Assembly (NCBI RefSeq): GCF_009709575.1
Contig: NZ_WIXO01000001.1
Span: 124,001 to 188,000 of the forward strand
Length of the DNA: 64,000 nucleotides
Source: Streptomyces taklimakanensis
Lineage (GTDB): Bacteria > Actinomycetota > Actinomycetes > Streptomycetales > Streptomycetaceae
Reading direction: 5' to 3'
The position numbers and the translations under genes were made by a program. The notes beneath the pieces were generated by a model. The model saw only the letters and a list, made by a program, of their open reading frames with translations, ran no database searches and was not told where the DNA came from. Shown here one piece after another: positions 44,524 to 53,305 of this stretch (the first letter of the stretch is position 1; every line of letters begins with the position of its first letter).

Positions 44524-47367
44524 CTACGGCAGGGTCCATGTCTGGTTGGGGCCGGTGTGACAGGTCCACAGGTGGACGGGGGTGCCGTCGTTCCAGGTGG
44601 AGCCGGACGCGTCGAGGCACTTGCCGGACTGGGGGTTGCGGACGGTGCCGTCGGGCTGGGGCGCCCAACGCTGGGCCCCGGTACCGTTGCAGCTCCACAA
44701 CTGGACCCGGGTGCCGTCGGCGGTACCGCCACCGGAGACGTCCAGACACTTGCCCAGGGCCCTGAGGGTGCCGTCGCCGGGAAGGGTCCACTGCTGGGCC
44801 CCGGTACCGTTGCAGCTCCACAACTGGACCCGGGTGCCGTCGGCGGTGCCACCACCGTCGACGTCCAGGCACTTGCCGTTCACCCCCCGCACCTCACCCG
44901 AACGGGCGGAGGTGGTGAAGGCGAACTCGTCGACGTCGAACAGGGAGCCACTGCCGCCCTTGAAGACGAGGTGGAGGCTGGTGGAACCACTCGGTCCGCC
45001 GTCGAGCGGAGCGGTGACGTCCTGGAAGACCTCCCAGCCGCCGGTCACCGGCACGGTCGCCGTGCCGAGCAGCGTGCCGCTCGGGGATCCGGCGCGCACC
45101 TCGATCGTACCGCCGGTCCCGGCCGAGGAGACACGGGCGGTGAACGCGGTCACGTTGCCGAGCGCGTACGGCCGGAACGCGATCCAGTCGCCGTTGTCGA
45201 TGTGGCCGACCGTCCTGCCGCCGTGTGCGGGGGCGTGGTCGACCACCTGAACCCCGGACGCGTCCCCGTAGTGCTCGGCCTGCCGGTGGGACGGCTGGGT
45301 GATGTGCTGGTCGTGCGTGGTGAGCGCCGGTTGGCCGCCTCCGCCCTCGTCGGTGTACTCGGCGTCGATCACTCCGAAGATGTTGGCGTTCGGGTCGTGC
45401 TCGCCGTCCGCCAGCGTCTGCAGCGTGCCGGAGCAGCCGGTCGTCGAGGTCTGCGGGTGTCCGTGGTTGTCGTGTCCCACGATGAAGCTGACCTTGACCC
45501 TGGAGCAGTCGATCGTGCCGTCCTCGGGATCGTCGACCGTCACCTTGAACGGGATCGCCGCGCCGAAGTCGTGGATGCTGCCGTCCACCGGCAGGTCCAG
45601 CGTCACGGTGGGCGCGGTGTTGCCGACGGTGATCGGCACCGACGCCGTCCCGGACCTGCCGGTCGAGTCGGTCACCGTCAGCGTCGCCGTGTACCGGCCG
45701 TTGGCGTGGTAGGTGTGGGAGGGGTCGGCCGCCGTCGAGGTGCCGCCGTCACCGAACGTCCAGGAGTAGTCGAGGGCGTCGCCGTCCGCGTCGGAGCTGC
45801 CCGCGGAGGAGAACGACACGGTCAGCGGTGCCTGGCCGGAGGTCACGTCCGCCCTCGCCTGCGCCACGGGCGCCCGGCCCCCGGTGACGTGTTCGATCCG
45901 GTACAGCGCGGAGTTCTCGTCGCCGTTGAAGTACCCGGTGCCGTAGTCGAGCACGTAGAGGGCGCCGTCCGGGCCGAACGCCATGTCCATCACCTGGGTT
46001 CCGCTCCAGGGGAAGGGGTTGATGCCCTGTACGGTGCCGTCGCTTCCGCTCTCGATGCGCTTGATCCAGCGCCGTCCGAACTCGCCGGCGAAGAAGTCGC
46101 CGTCGTACTCCGGGGGGAAGGCGACCTCGGAGGCGGACGAGGCGTCGTACCGGTAGACGGGGCCGCCCATGGGGGACTCCGAGCCGTTGCCGAACTCCGG
46201 TACCGAGCCGCCGTCGTAGGGGATCCAGGCGGGCTGGGCGGGCGGCAGGTCGGTCAGGCCGGTGTTGTTCGGCGAGGTGTTCCTCGGCGCCGAGCAGTCG
46301 AACGCGGAGCCCGAGGCGCCGGTGGCGAAGTCGTGGTCCACGTACGCGTCGTTGTCGCCGGTGCAGTACGGCCAGCCGAAGTTGCCCGCCCGGGTGATCC
46401 GGTTGAACTCGACCTGTCCCGCGGGCCCCCGGGCGGCGCTGTCGGTGCCGGCGTCGGGGCCGTAGTCGCCCAGGTAGACGATGCCCGTGGCCCGGTCGAC
46501 GCTCATCCGGAAGGGGTTGCGGAACCCCATGGCGTAGATCTCCGGCCGGGTCCTGGCGGTGCCCGGTGGGAAGAGGTTGCCCTCGGGGATCGAGTACGAG
46601 CCGTCGTCCGCGACCTTGATGCGCAGCACCTTGCCGCGCAGGTCGTCGGTGTTGCCGGAGGTCCGCTGGGCGTCGTAGGCGGGGTTGCGGTTCGCCCGCT
46701 CGTCGATGGGGGTGTAGCCGTCGGAGGCGAAGGGGTTGGTGTCGTCGCCGGTGGACAGGTACAGGTTGCCCTCGGCGTCGAAGTCGATGTCGCCGCCGAC
46801 GTGGCAGCAGGTGCCGCGGGACGCGGGGACGTCGAGGATCTCCTTCTCGCTGCCGAGGTCGAGCGTGCCGTCGTTCCTCAACACGAATCGGGAGAGGCGG
46901 TTGACCCCGTCGAAGGGGGCGAAGTCCGCCGCCGAACCGTTCGAGGGGGCGTCACCGTCGGGGGTGTCGAGCCGGGGCGCGTAGTAGAGGTAGACGTGGC
47001 GGTTGGAGGAGAAGTCGGGGTCCACGGCGACGCCTTGTAGTCCCTCTTCGTCGTGGTGGTAGACCTCGAGCCTGCCGGCCACCCTGGTGGTGCCGGCCGC
47101 GTCGGTCAGGCGGAGGGTGCCGTCGCGCGAGGTGTGCAGTACCGAGCGGTCGGGCAGCACCGCCAACGTCATCGGTTCGCCCGTTTCGGCCACGCCCTTG
47201 GCGAGCGTGACCTGTTGGAACACCGGGGCCGCGGCCCTGCCGGGGCCGCCGCCCGGTTCCGCGGGGGCGGCCGTCGTCGGTGAGCCGGGCAGGAGGACGC
47301 CGACGGCGCATGCCACCGTCGGCACCAACCATCGGAGGAGTCCGCGTCTGAAGGGTCCTGTGGGCAC
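44524..47367 (-). CDS. Secreted PQQ-type sugar dehydrogenase with PKD, CBM6 and ricin lectin
   Basis: The 947-residue protein starts with a signal peptide (RGLLRWLVPTVACAVGVLLP). Residues about 55-480 are a glucose/sorbosone-dehydrogenase-like six-bladed propeller (GLQGVAVDPDFSSNRHVYLY; FRNPFRMSVDRATGIVYLGD; MDMAFGPDGALYVLDYGTG). A PKD domain (about 490-580, FGDGGTSTAADPSHTY), a second Ig-like stretch, a CBM6-type module (about 690-820) and the ricin lectin follow. GTG 47367 has GGGAGA at suitable spacing. It probably oxidises a bound sugar outside the cell, upstream of the DUF1080/ThuA steps. PQQ dependence is inferred from the fold only. Confidence 0.86.
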   Translation of the reverse strand: MPTGPFRRGLLRWLVPTVACAVGVLLPGSPTTAAPAEPGGGPGRAAAPVFQQVTLAKGVAETGEPMTLAVLPDRSVLHTSRDGTLRLTDAAGTTRVAGRLEVYHHDEEGLQGVAVDPDFSSNRHVYLYYAPRLDTPDGDAPSNGSAADFAPFDGVNRLSRFVLRNDGTLDLGSEKEILDVPASRGTCCHVGGDIDFDAEGNLYLSTGDDTNPFASDGYTPIDERANRNPAYDAQRTSGNTDDLRGKVLRIKVADDGSYSIPEGNLFPPGTARTRPEIYAMGFRNPFRMSVDRATGIVYLGDYGPDAGTDSAARGPAGQVEFNRITRAGNFGWPYCTGDNDAYVDHDFATGASGSAFDCSAPRNTSPNNTGLTDLPPAQPAWIPYDGGSVPEFGNGSESPMGGPVYRYDASSASEVAFPPEYDGDFFAGEFGRRWIKRIESGSDGTVQGINPFPWSGTQVMDMAFGPDGALYVLDYGTGYFNGDENSALYRIEHVTGGRAPVAQARADVTSGQAPLTVSFSSAGSSDADGDALDYSWTFGDGGTSTAADPSHTYHANGRYTATLTVTDSTGRSGTASVPITVGNTAPTVTLDLPVDGSIHDFGAAIPFKVTVDDPEDGTIDCSRVKVSFIVGHDNHGHPQTSTTGCSGTLQTLADGEHDPNANIFGVIDAEYTDEGGGGQPALTTHDQHITQPSHRQAEHYGDASGVQVVDHAPAHGGRTVGHIDNGDWIAFRPYALGNVTAFTARVSSAGTGGTIEVRAGSPSGTLLGTATVPVTGGWEVFQDVTAPLDGGPSGSTSLHLVFKGGSGSLFDVDEFAFTTSARSGEVRGVNGKCLDVDGGGTADGTRVQLWSCNGTGAQQWTLPGDGTLRALGKCLDVSGGGTADGTRVQLWSCNGTGAQRWAPQPDGTVRNPQSGKCLDASGSTWNDGTPVHLWTCHTGPNQTWTLP
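44526..44904. repeat. 379-bp near-identical lectin repeat, copy B
   Basis: This segment encodes the ricin-lectin end of the PQQ-type protein and is the partner of 42741-43119. Four mismatches in 379 bp, including at third positions, mean that recent gene conversion or duplication keeps the two lectins alike. Confidence 0.95.
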
Positions 47368-47858
47368 AGATGTCTCCCGGGGTGGGGGTGAGGGCGGACC
47401 GCGGACGGTCCACCGGGGAGGGGAGCACGGGCGCGCGCCGTCGAGCCGAGTCACCGGCCACTCAGACATGACCGGTTCATTTCAAGAAAGTTAGCGGCCC
47501 TGTTCCGGGTCCGTAACCCCTTTTACTCAAGATCTCGTTACTTTTTCCTCGACATGGACAAAGCTGGGGAGGCTTGCCTGGCAGACGGGGCTCACCGGTC
47601 GACCGCCGTGGATCCGCGACATCGAAGCCACGGGACACGAGGGGGCGGGGCACGAGGGGCGGGGCGCCTCCCGCCCCCGGACGGCCTCGCCGCAGCGGAG
47701 TGGGTCGGGCTCCACGCGCCGTCCTGGCCAGGCTCGGCGCTCATGGTGGGCCGAACCGGTCGCAGCGCGTTGGACGACGGCGACGCCCGCGCGGACCACG
47801 GTGCGCGGCCGGGGAGCCGGTCGCCCCATGACCGGGCCGGTGAAGAAGCTCGTACCGG
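47368..47858. other. Upstream region of the PQQ-type gene; no gene seen
   Basis: About 47480-47560 is notably A/T-richer than its surroundings (reading leftward TTGAGTAAAAGGGGTT, then CTTTCTTGAAATG) and probably holds the promoter of the leftward secreted-protein pair. No reading frame in 47470-47858 shows recognisable protein features. Confidence 0.45.
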
Positions 47859-48434
47859 CTACCGCCTCGGCCCCGCGAAGGCGTAGGCCGCGGTGCCGGC
47901 GACCGCGAGGACCAGGGCCGTCCAGGTGCCCGCCGCCGTTCCGGGCGGCAGCAGCATCCAGGTCGCCACCCGCATCGGCGCACTCGTCGGGGGCGGGGCC
48001 AGGAACGAGAACGACAGCCAGGCGAACGGCAGCGTCCATGCGTACCGGCCGTCCGAGAGCGCCGCGCCCAGGGCGGCCAGTCCCATCAGGCCCGCGCTGT
48101 CCCGGACGACGAACGCGGTGGCGGCCAGGTCCCCGCCCACCGTCCGCACCGCCGGCAGCACCGCGCCGACGATCGCGCCGGCGAGCAGCACGTGCGCCGC
48201 CCTGCGGGGCCTCCAGCGGATCGCGGCCGCCCGGTCCAGCGCGAGGTCCTGCCCGCTGAGCCCGATCGAGGCCGCCATCACTCCCGCGGTGAGAACGAGC
48301 ACGGGCAGCCGCGGATCACCGGGGCCCCCGCCCCCGTTCCGGGCGAGCATCCACCCCGCCACCGCGCTGATCACCACCGCGGCGAGTGACGCGGGCACCC
48401 GCCGCGAGCGCGCGTACAGCATCGCCCATCTCAC
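47859..48434 (-). CDS. Membrane protein of ABC exporter operon
   Basis: The 191-residue protein has about five hydrophobic segments, for example VPASLAAVVISAVAGWML and AGTWTALVLAVAGTAAYAFA. No catalytic motif is visible. GTG 48434 overlaps the stop of the upstream permease (GTGA), and it is the last gene of the sigma factor operon. It may be a second membrane subunit of the transporter. Confidence 0.7.
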   Translation of the reverse strand: MRWAMLYARSRRVPASLAAVVISAVAGWMLARNGGGGPGDPRLPVLVLTAGVMAASIGLSGQDLALDRAAAIRWRPRRAAHVLLAGAIVGAVLPAVRTVGGDLAATAFVVRDSAGLMGLAALGAALSDGRYAWTLPFAWLSFSFLAPPPTSAPMRVATWMLLPPGTAAGTWTALVLAVAGTAAYAFAGPRR

Positions 48435-49828
48435 CGGGACGCACCGCCGGTCAGCGCGTCGAGCACGTCTCCCTCACAGGAGAGCGCGGCGGCGCGCATC
48501 GCGTTGATCCGCGAGAGCTGCTCGGCCCGCGGCAGCGCCCTGAGGTCCTTCCAGACCTTGCGGGCCTCGGTGTCGATCTCCCGGCGCAGGTCGGCCGGTC
48601 CGGTGCCGGGCAGCGGCTTGAGGTCCCCCAGGACCCAACCCGCCGCGACGCTCCGCGCGACGTCCTCTCCCCCGAAGCTGCTCCAGCCGACGGGTGTGCA
48701 GCCCGGCACCATGCCGCGGGCGATCAGGGCCCAGGTCAGCTCCTCGCCCTTGGCCGCGCCGACGAGGTCGTCGTCGAAGTCGACGAGCACGGTCGTGTGG
48801 GACCACTGCGGCATGGCGCCGTCCGGCAGTACGGCGGTGCTCTCCCGGACCGAGACCGGAGCCCGGCCGCCCAGGGCCCCGTGCAGCAGACGCAGCGCCT
48901 CTCTCGCGGGATCCGCGAGGTCGGCGAGTCGTGGCTCGTGCACTTTGGTCACGCACACCGGGCCGTCGCACACCGGCTCCGCGGCGGCCTCGTCGACGAC
49001 GTACATCCGGCGCGGGTCGGAGGGGAGGACGAGCAGGGCTACCGCGGCGCCCGCCAGAGCGGGCGTCAGGGCCGACAGCCGGGCGCGCGCGGTCGCGGCG
49101 GTCAGCAGCGCGAAGCCGGTCGCGGCCAGGCCCAGCAGCCAGATCGTCTGCCCGACGTGCACGGAGGTGGAGAGCGTGACGAGCACGTGGCGCACCTCCT
49201 GCACCGCCGGGGACAGCAGGGAGAGGCGGTTCGGCTCCGTGCTCGGGTACCCCTCCCGCGTGACCGTCTCCGTCCGGCCCGGCGACATGTGCAGGAGCGC
49301 CGTGAACACGAAGGCGCCCATGGCCAGCGCGGGCGGGGTGAGCACGGACGGCAGGGCCCGCCCGGCCCCCATGCCCAACACGGCGCCCGCGACGAGGGAG
49401 AGGGCCCCCACCAGCGAGATCGGCAGCCACCCGAGGTGTGTGTACTCGGTGTTGGCGAGCACCTGGACCGCGCCCACGAGGACGAGGAGCGCAAAGGCCG
49501 AGGTCAGTGTGATCGCCGTCGTGCCCGCCGGCGCGGCCGCGCGGTGCCACGCGGGCCTCGGTGTGCTCCTCAGCAGCTCGGACATCTTCGAGCGGTGGTC
49601 GCGCAGGCCCTGCAGCGCACCGAGCCCCACGGCGAGCGGCCACAGGTAGGACAGCAGACCGCGGGTCCACAGGGCCATGGACGTCCACTGGGCCGTCCAC
49701 GCCGTGGTCCCCCTCCACCACGCGGCGTCCACCAGGTACAGGAACCCCAGCGCCGTCGTCAGGACCACGGCACCGGCCCACGGGGCGACGGAGCGCCTCG
49801 ACTCGATGCGCAGGACGCGGACGCTCAC
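48431..49828 (-). CDS. ABC transporter permease, large
   Basis: This 465-residue membrane protein has about six helices in its first 290 residues (VAPWAGAVVLTTALGFLYLV; LVAGAVLGMGAGRALPSVL). A hydrophilic C-terminal region of about 170 residues contains two neighbouring cysteines (AEPVCDGPVCVTK), probably outside the membrane. It lacks EAA loops, so an exporter of the ABC-2 type is most likely. Its start and stop both overlap neighbours by 4 bases. The exported substrate is unknown. Confidence 0.75.
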   Translation of the reverse strand: MSVRVLRIESRRSVAPWAGAVVLTTALGFLYLVDAAWWRGTTAWTAQWTSMALWTRGLLSYLWPLAVGLGALQGLRDHRSKMSELLRSTPRPAWHRAAAPAGTTAITLTSAFALLVLVGAVQVLANTEYTHLGWLPISLVGALSLVAGAVLGMGAGRALPSVLTPPALAMGAFVFTALLHMSPGRTETVTREGYPSTEPNRLSLLSPAVQEVRHVLVTLSTSVHVGQTIWLLGLAATGFALLTAATARARLSALTPALAGAAVALLVLPSDPRRMYVVDEAAAEPVCDGPVCVTKVHEPRLADLADPAREALRLLHGALGGRAPVSVRESTAVLPDGAMPQWSHTTVLVDFDDDLVGAAKGEELTWALIARGMVPGCTPVGWSSFGGEDVARSVAAGWVLGDLKPLPGTGPADLRREIDTEARKVWKDLRALPRAEQLSRINAMRAAALSCEGDVLDALTGGASR

Positions 49829-50658
49829 CAGGTGTCCCTTCCCCGGTCGCGCCCCTGCAGCAGCGCCGAGTAGCCGCGCTCCAGCGGGTTGTCGCCCACG
49901 TGCTCGGGACCACCCGCCGCGGCCAGCTCGTCCGGGGTGCCCTGGAAGACCAGCCGGCCCTCGACGAAGAGCACCACGTCGGTGCAGGCGGCGCCCACGT
50001 CCTCCACCAGATGGGTCGAGACGACCACGCACGTGTCCGTACCCAGCTCCTGCAGCAGCTCGCGAAAGCGCAGCCGCTGCGCCGGGTCCAGACCGACCGT
50101 CGGCTCGTCCAACAGCAGGATCGACGGGTCGTTGACGATGGCCTGGGCGATGCCGACCCTGCGCACCATGCCGCCCGACAGGGTCTTCAGCCGCTCGTCG
50201 GCGCGGTCCGCCAGGCCCACGCGCTCCACGGCACGCTGCACCGCCGCGGGGATCTCCGCCTTCGGCACCTCCTTCAGCCACGCCATGTACTCGACGAACT
50301 CACGCACCGTGAAGCGCTTGTAGTAGCCGAACTCCTGCGGCAGGTAGCCGATCCGACGGCGCAGCGCGCGGTGCTCGCCCATGCCGCCCACGGGCTCGCC
50401 GAGCAGCTCCAGGGTGCCCTCGGTGGGGCGCAGGACGGTGGCCAGCGTCCGGATGAGGGTGGTCTTGCCCGCCCCGTTGGGGCCGAGGAGTCCGTGCACG
50501 CCGGTGCCCAGTGACAGGTCGAGGCCGTCCACGGCCATCCGTTTCCTGCCGACCCTGACCTTCAGTCCGGTGGCCCGGATCTCCCAGGCGTAGGTCGTCG
50601 GCGCGATGTCGGACGCGTTCACCGCGGATGTCACGCGGTGCTCCCTTCCCGTGGTCAT
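49825..50658 (-). CDS. ABC transporter ATP-binding protein
   Basis: The 277-residue ATPase has Walker A GPNGAGKTT, signature LSGGMVRRVGIA and Walker B ILLLDEPTVGLD, as in antibiotic or lantibiotic exporters of the ABC-2 type. A 30-residue N-terminal extension precedes the first strand. It energises the two membrane proteins encoded downstream. Its ATG overlaps the stop of the zinc-finger protein gene. Confidence 0.9.
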   Translation of the reverse strand: MTTGREHRVTSAVNASDIAPTTYAWEIRATGLKVRVGRKRMAVDGLDLSLGTGVHGLLGPNGAGKTTLIRTLATVLRPTEGTLELLGEPVGGMGEHRALRRRIGYLPQEFGYYKRFTVREFVEYMAWLKEVPKAEIPAAVQRAVERVGLADRADERLKTLSGGMVRRVGIAQAIVNDPSILLLDEPTVGLDPAQRLRFRELLQELGTDTCVVVSTHLVEDVGAACTDVVLFVEGRLVFQGTPDELAAAGGPEHVGDNPLERGYSALLQGRDRGRDTW

Positions 50659-51473
50659 CGATGGGCCACCAGCACGGAGTAGGCGCCCCTGCGGGCGGTC
50701 ACGACACCGATGGCGAGGGTGAGGACCAGCCCCCACACGGGCAGAGCGTCCGTCTGCAGGGCGAAGACCGTACGGCTGGTGGCCAGGGTCGGCGCCACGA
50801 CCGCGGCGGCCCACACGGCGGTCAGCACGACAGCGGCGCGGGTCACACCGACGGCACCGCCGAGCGCCAGCGTCGCCGCGGTGAGGGCCAGACAGGGCAG
50901 CAGCCACTGCGCCACCATCACCCCCGTCACCCATCCGCCCACCAGCAGTGCGGGCACGACCACGCCGAGCACGGACGCGGTGCGCCGCAACACCAGGTGG
51001 AGCCCGGCCCTGGGCACCGAGGCCGTCAGTTCGTAGGCCGGGTCCAGACCGCGCGACCAGCACGCCGCGACGCCGAGCACCGGCAGGACCGGCGCGAACA
51101 GCAGCACCAGCGACACCTCGCCGGATCCGGTGCCGGCCAGGTCGAGCAGCAGGGCCAGCAGTACCACGCCCACGACCATGGCCGACCAGGGCACCATCGT
51201 GGGCGTCAGCCACCGCGACAGCCGCGCCGACCGGTGTCGTCCGCGCGGCATCGTGGCGGTGACCGCCAGCCGGGGCTCAAGGCCGGACCACACGGTGTCG
51301 ACCAGCGCCGCCACGGCGGGCACCCCGGCACCGACAGCGGCCGACAGTCGGTCACGGCACACCCGGCACACCTCCAGATGGGCCTCCACGGCCCACACCT
51401 CGTCGGCGACGAGGTCCGTGCCGCCGCGCGCGTAACTCTCGATGGTCCGCGTCGACGCATGCTCTCCGGTCAT
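50655..51473 (-). CDS. Zinc-finger (zf-HC2) membrane protein, possible anti-sigma factor
   Basis: The 272-residue protein starts with a cytoplasmic segment containing the H-x3-C-x2-C zinc motif (AHLEVCRVCRDRL) of ZAS-type anti-sigma factors. About six transmembrane helices follow. It is coupled by ATGA overlap to the ECF sigma gene before it and to the ATPase gene after it. A membrane-held anti-sigma factor that also talks to the exporter is the simplest reading. More helices than in a typical single-pass anti-sigma factor suggest a transport-linked sensor. Confidence 0.8.
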   Translation of the reverse strand: MTGEHASTRTIESYARGGTDLVADEVWAVEAHLEVCRVCRDRLSAAVGAGVPAVAALVDTVWSGLEPRLAVTATMPRGRHRSARLSRWLTPTMVPWSAMVVGVVLLALLLDLAGTGSGEVSLVLLFAPVLPVLGVAACWSRGLDPAYELTASVPRAGLHLVLRRTASVLGVVVPALLVGGWVTGVMVAQWLLPCLALTAATLALGGAVGVTRAAVVLTAVWAAAVVAPTLATSRTVFALQTDALPVWGLVLTLAIGVVTARRGAYSVLVAHR

Positions 51474-52030
51474 GTCAGCGCCCTCCGCATCGCGATCCGG
51501 GCCCGGCGGGCACGGGTCTTGACCGTGCCCTCGGGCAGTCCGAGCAGGACCGCGGTCTCCCGGACCGACAGCCCGTCGAGCACCATGGCCTGCAGTACCT
51601 GTCTCAACTCCGGTGCGAGGCGCCGCAGCGCGTCCCCGATGTCACCGCCGACGCTCGCCGCGAGCGCCTCCTCCTCGGCGGCGGGCGCCACGTCGGGCAC
51701 GGCGGCGGCCGGCGGCGGCTCCGCGTGGTGGGCCCTGCGCCGGAACGCGTCGACGAGGCGGCGCGCAGCGATCGTCCACAGCCAACCGACGGCCGTTCCT
51801 CCGGCCGCGGTGCCGGCGAACGCGCCCGCCGCGCGCCACACCGCCAAGTAGGTCTCCTGCATGACCTCCGCCACGATCTGTTCGTCCGCACAGCGGCGAC
51901 GCAGCCGTACCGCCATCCACGGCGACGTACGCCGGTACAGCTCCTCGAACGCGGCACGGTCGCCCTTGGCCACCAGCCGGACGAGACGCTCCTCGTCCGG
52001 CTCGTCCGGCTCGTCCGGTGCCTTCCTCAC
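51470..52030 (-). CDS. ECF sigma factor
   Basis: The 186-residue protein has sigma region 2 (RAAFEELYRRTSPWMAVRLR; VAEVMQETYLAVWRAAGAF) and region 4 (LSVRETAVLLGLPEGTVKTR). A low-complexity linker of Ala/Pro/Glu separates them. The N-terminus contains a PDEPDEPDE run encoded by 9-bp direct repeats. GTG 52030 is preferred because GGGAG precedes it closely; GTG 52039 is an alternative. It is first in a five-gene overlapping operon and probably autoregulates it under control of the zinc-finger membrane protein. Confidence 0.9.
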   Translation of the reverse strand: MRKAPDEPDEPDEERLVRLVAKGDRAAFEELYRRTSPWMAVRLRRRCADEQIVAEVMQETYLAVWRAAGAFAGTAAGGTAVGWLWTIAARRLVDAFRRRAHHAEPPPAAAVPDVAPAAEEEALAASVGGDIGDALRRLAPELRQVLQAMVLDGLSVRETAVLLGLPEGTVKTRARRARIAMRRALT

Positions 52031-52366
52031 TGCTCCCACGCCTGCTAGACGTCGGACACGGGCGGCGGGTTTTCCCTCGGCTGTGACACTCGCCACACAG
52101 GGGAGCGGCTCGGGTGTCGGATGCGTGGGGTGTCGGTCCCGGCCCGGCCGGGACCGCGGAAGAAGCTCCCGCCCCCGACCCACCGGTCCGGCCCCTTTTC
52201 ACGTTTTCAAGCCGGTGATCGACGAGATCCTGCGGGCCGGCCGGTCGAGGAGCGTGGCGCGGAGGTCTCCCACGGGGAGGGTCCGTTACCGCGTTGCCGG
52301 CCGGAGGCCCGAGTTTCTGGTCGAGTCGGCGGGTGCTTGAACGGTATCGGCGATCTCGGACCCGCC
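52031..52366. other. Upstream region of the sigma factor gene
   Basis: No recognisable gene. The leftward promoter of the sigma factor operon should lie here; no clear ECF -35/-10 pair was identified by eye. Confidence 0.35.
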
Positions 52367-52401
52367 GAAGGGCCCTCGCCGGCGGTCGGCGAGGGCCCTT
52401 C
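52367..52401. terminator. Terminator after the small secreted protein gene
   Basis: GAAGGGCCCTCGCC (52367-52380) pairs perfectly with GGCGAGGGCCCTTC (52388-52401) around a 7-base loop, 20 bp beyond the stop of the leftward gene at 52421. Confidence 0.88.
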
Positions 52402-52420
52402 GCGGGACGCGTCTTGGTGA

Positions 52421-52915
52421 TCAGCAGTTCTCGATCTTCCAGACCGGGTCCCAGTTGAACCAGGACGGGGCGACGCTGTACGCGGTGGAGGAGTGGTAGA
52501 CGCCACCGGTCGAGTTGTAGAACTTGGCTACGGTGCCGGTGGTCTGGTTGTTGTAGAAGCCGCCGCTGGAGCCCCAGTAGGACAGGGAATAGGTGTTGCA
52601 GTAGTACAGGTCGAACACCTTGTACTTACCGCGGGTCGGGTCCCACACGCGAGCGCACAGGGTTCCGTAGGGGCAGCTGTAGGATCCGTTGGTGACGTAG
52701 CGGACCCTCTTGGCGGCGGGGCTGATCGACGGTGATGTGGCCGTCGCCCCGAGCTTGTGTTCTGCGCCTGCCGCAGACGTGCGGACGGCCTGCGTGGTGG
52801 TGCTCACTGCCCGGTCGTCGGACGGGGCAGCATGGGCCGGTGTGGTGGCCAGGAGGCCGCCGACGACCAGGCTCACCCCCGCGATGAGTCCTGCTACTTT
52901 GCGATGTAAGGCCAT
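52421..52915 (-). CDS. Small secreted protein, aromatic-rich
   Basis: The 164-residue protein has a clear signal peptide (VAGLIAGVSLVVGGLLATTP followed by AHAA). The mature part starts with a Ser/Thr/Ala-rich spacer. A C-terminal domain of about 90 residues follows, rich in Tyr, Trp, Asn and Ser, with four cysteines (SYSCPYGTLCARVWD; LYYCNTYSLSYWG; final WKIENC). The CPxGxxC opening recalls the peptidase-inhibitor I36/crystallin-like secreted proteins of Streptomyces. No catalytic residues are evident. It is monocistronic with its own terminator. Confidence 0.75.
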   Translation of the reverse strand: MALHRKVAGLIAGVSLVVGGLLATTPAHAAPSDDRAVSTTTQAVRTSAAGAEHKLGATATSPSISPAAKRVRYVTNGSYSCPYGTLCARVWDPTRGKYKVFDLYYCNTYSLSYWGSSGGFYNNQTTGTVAKFYNSTGGVYHSSTAYSVAPSWFNWDPVWKIENC

Positions 52916-53305
52916 GCTTGATCCTCCGTGGTGATCGTGGTCGGTCTGCGATCATCGGACCGGCGGGGTGGGAGGCCTTTCGGCTCAGACCGAAGCCTTG
53001 GGCAAGGCGGGTGCCGGAAATGGCCGTACGGAACCCACCGTCCGCCTGTCACACAAGCCCGGGGGCGTCGCGGGTAAACATGCGAACCACTCCCGGGTCC
53101 GCTCACAAGGCAGAACACCTCATGGGAGGCGATTCAACGCCTCTGCTTTGATCCCCCCTTTTTCGCCCTGTCCCGGAGCAGAGACGAGCCCGATTCTGCG
53201 ATGGCCGACTCGGCCGGCCGGTGCTTTTAGAGATTCGCACGGCGGGACGGCCGGTGTCATGCGGTGATCGATGAGAACTGCGGCGTGTTCGATAAACTGC
53301 TCCCC
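52916..53305. other. Divergent promoter region
   Basis: No gene seen. The 390-bp stretch between the leftward secreted protein and rightward LysR genes must carry both promoters. TTCGATAAACTG at about 53289-53300 is a possible -10 area for the LysR gene. Confidence 0.35.

Noticed and set aside
42592..47040. A 1482-residue open frame on the plus strand across the secreted-protein genes
   Set aside because: It is antisense to two proteins with recognisable domains and has no domain of its own. Long antisense frames are expected in DNA this GC-rich.
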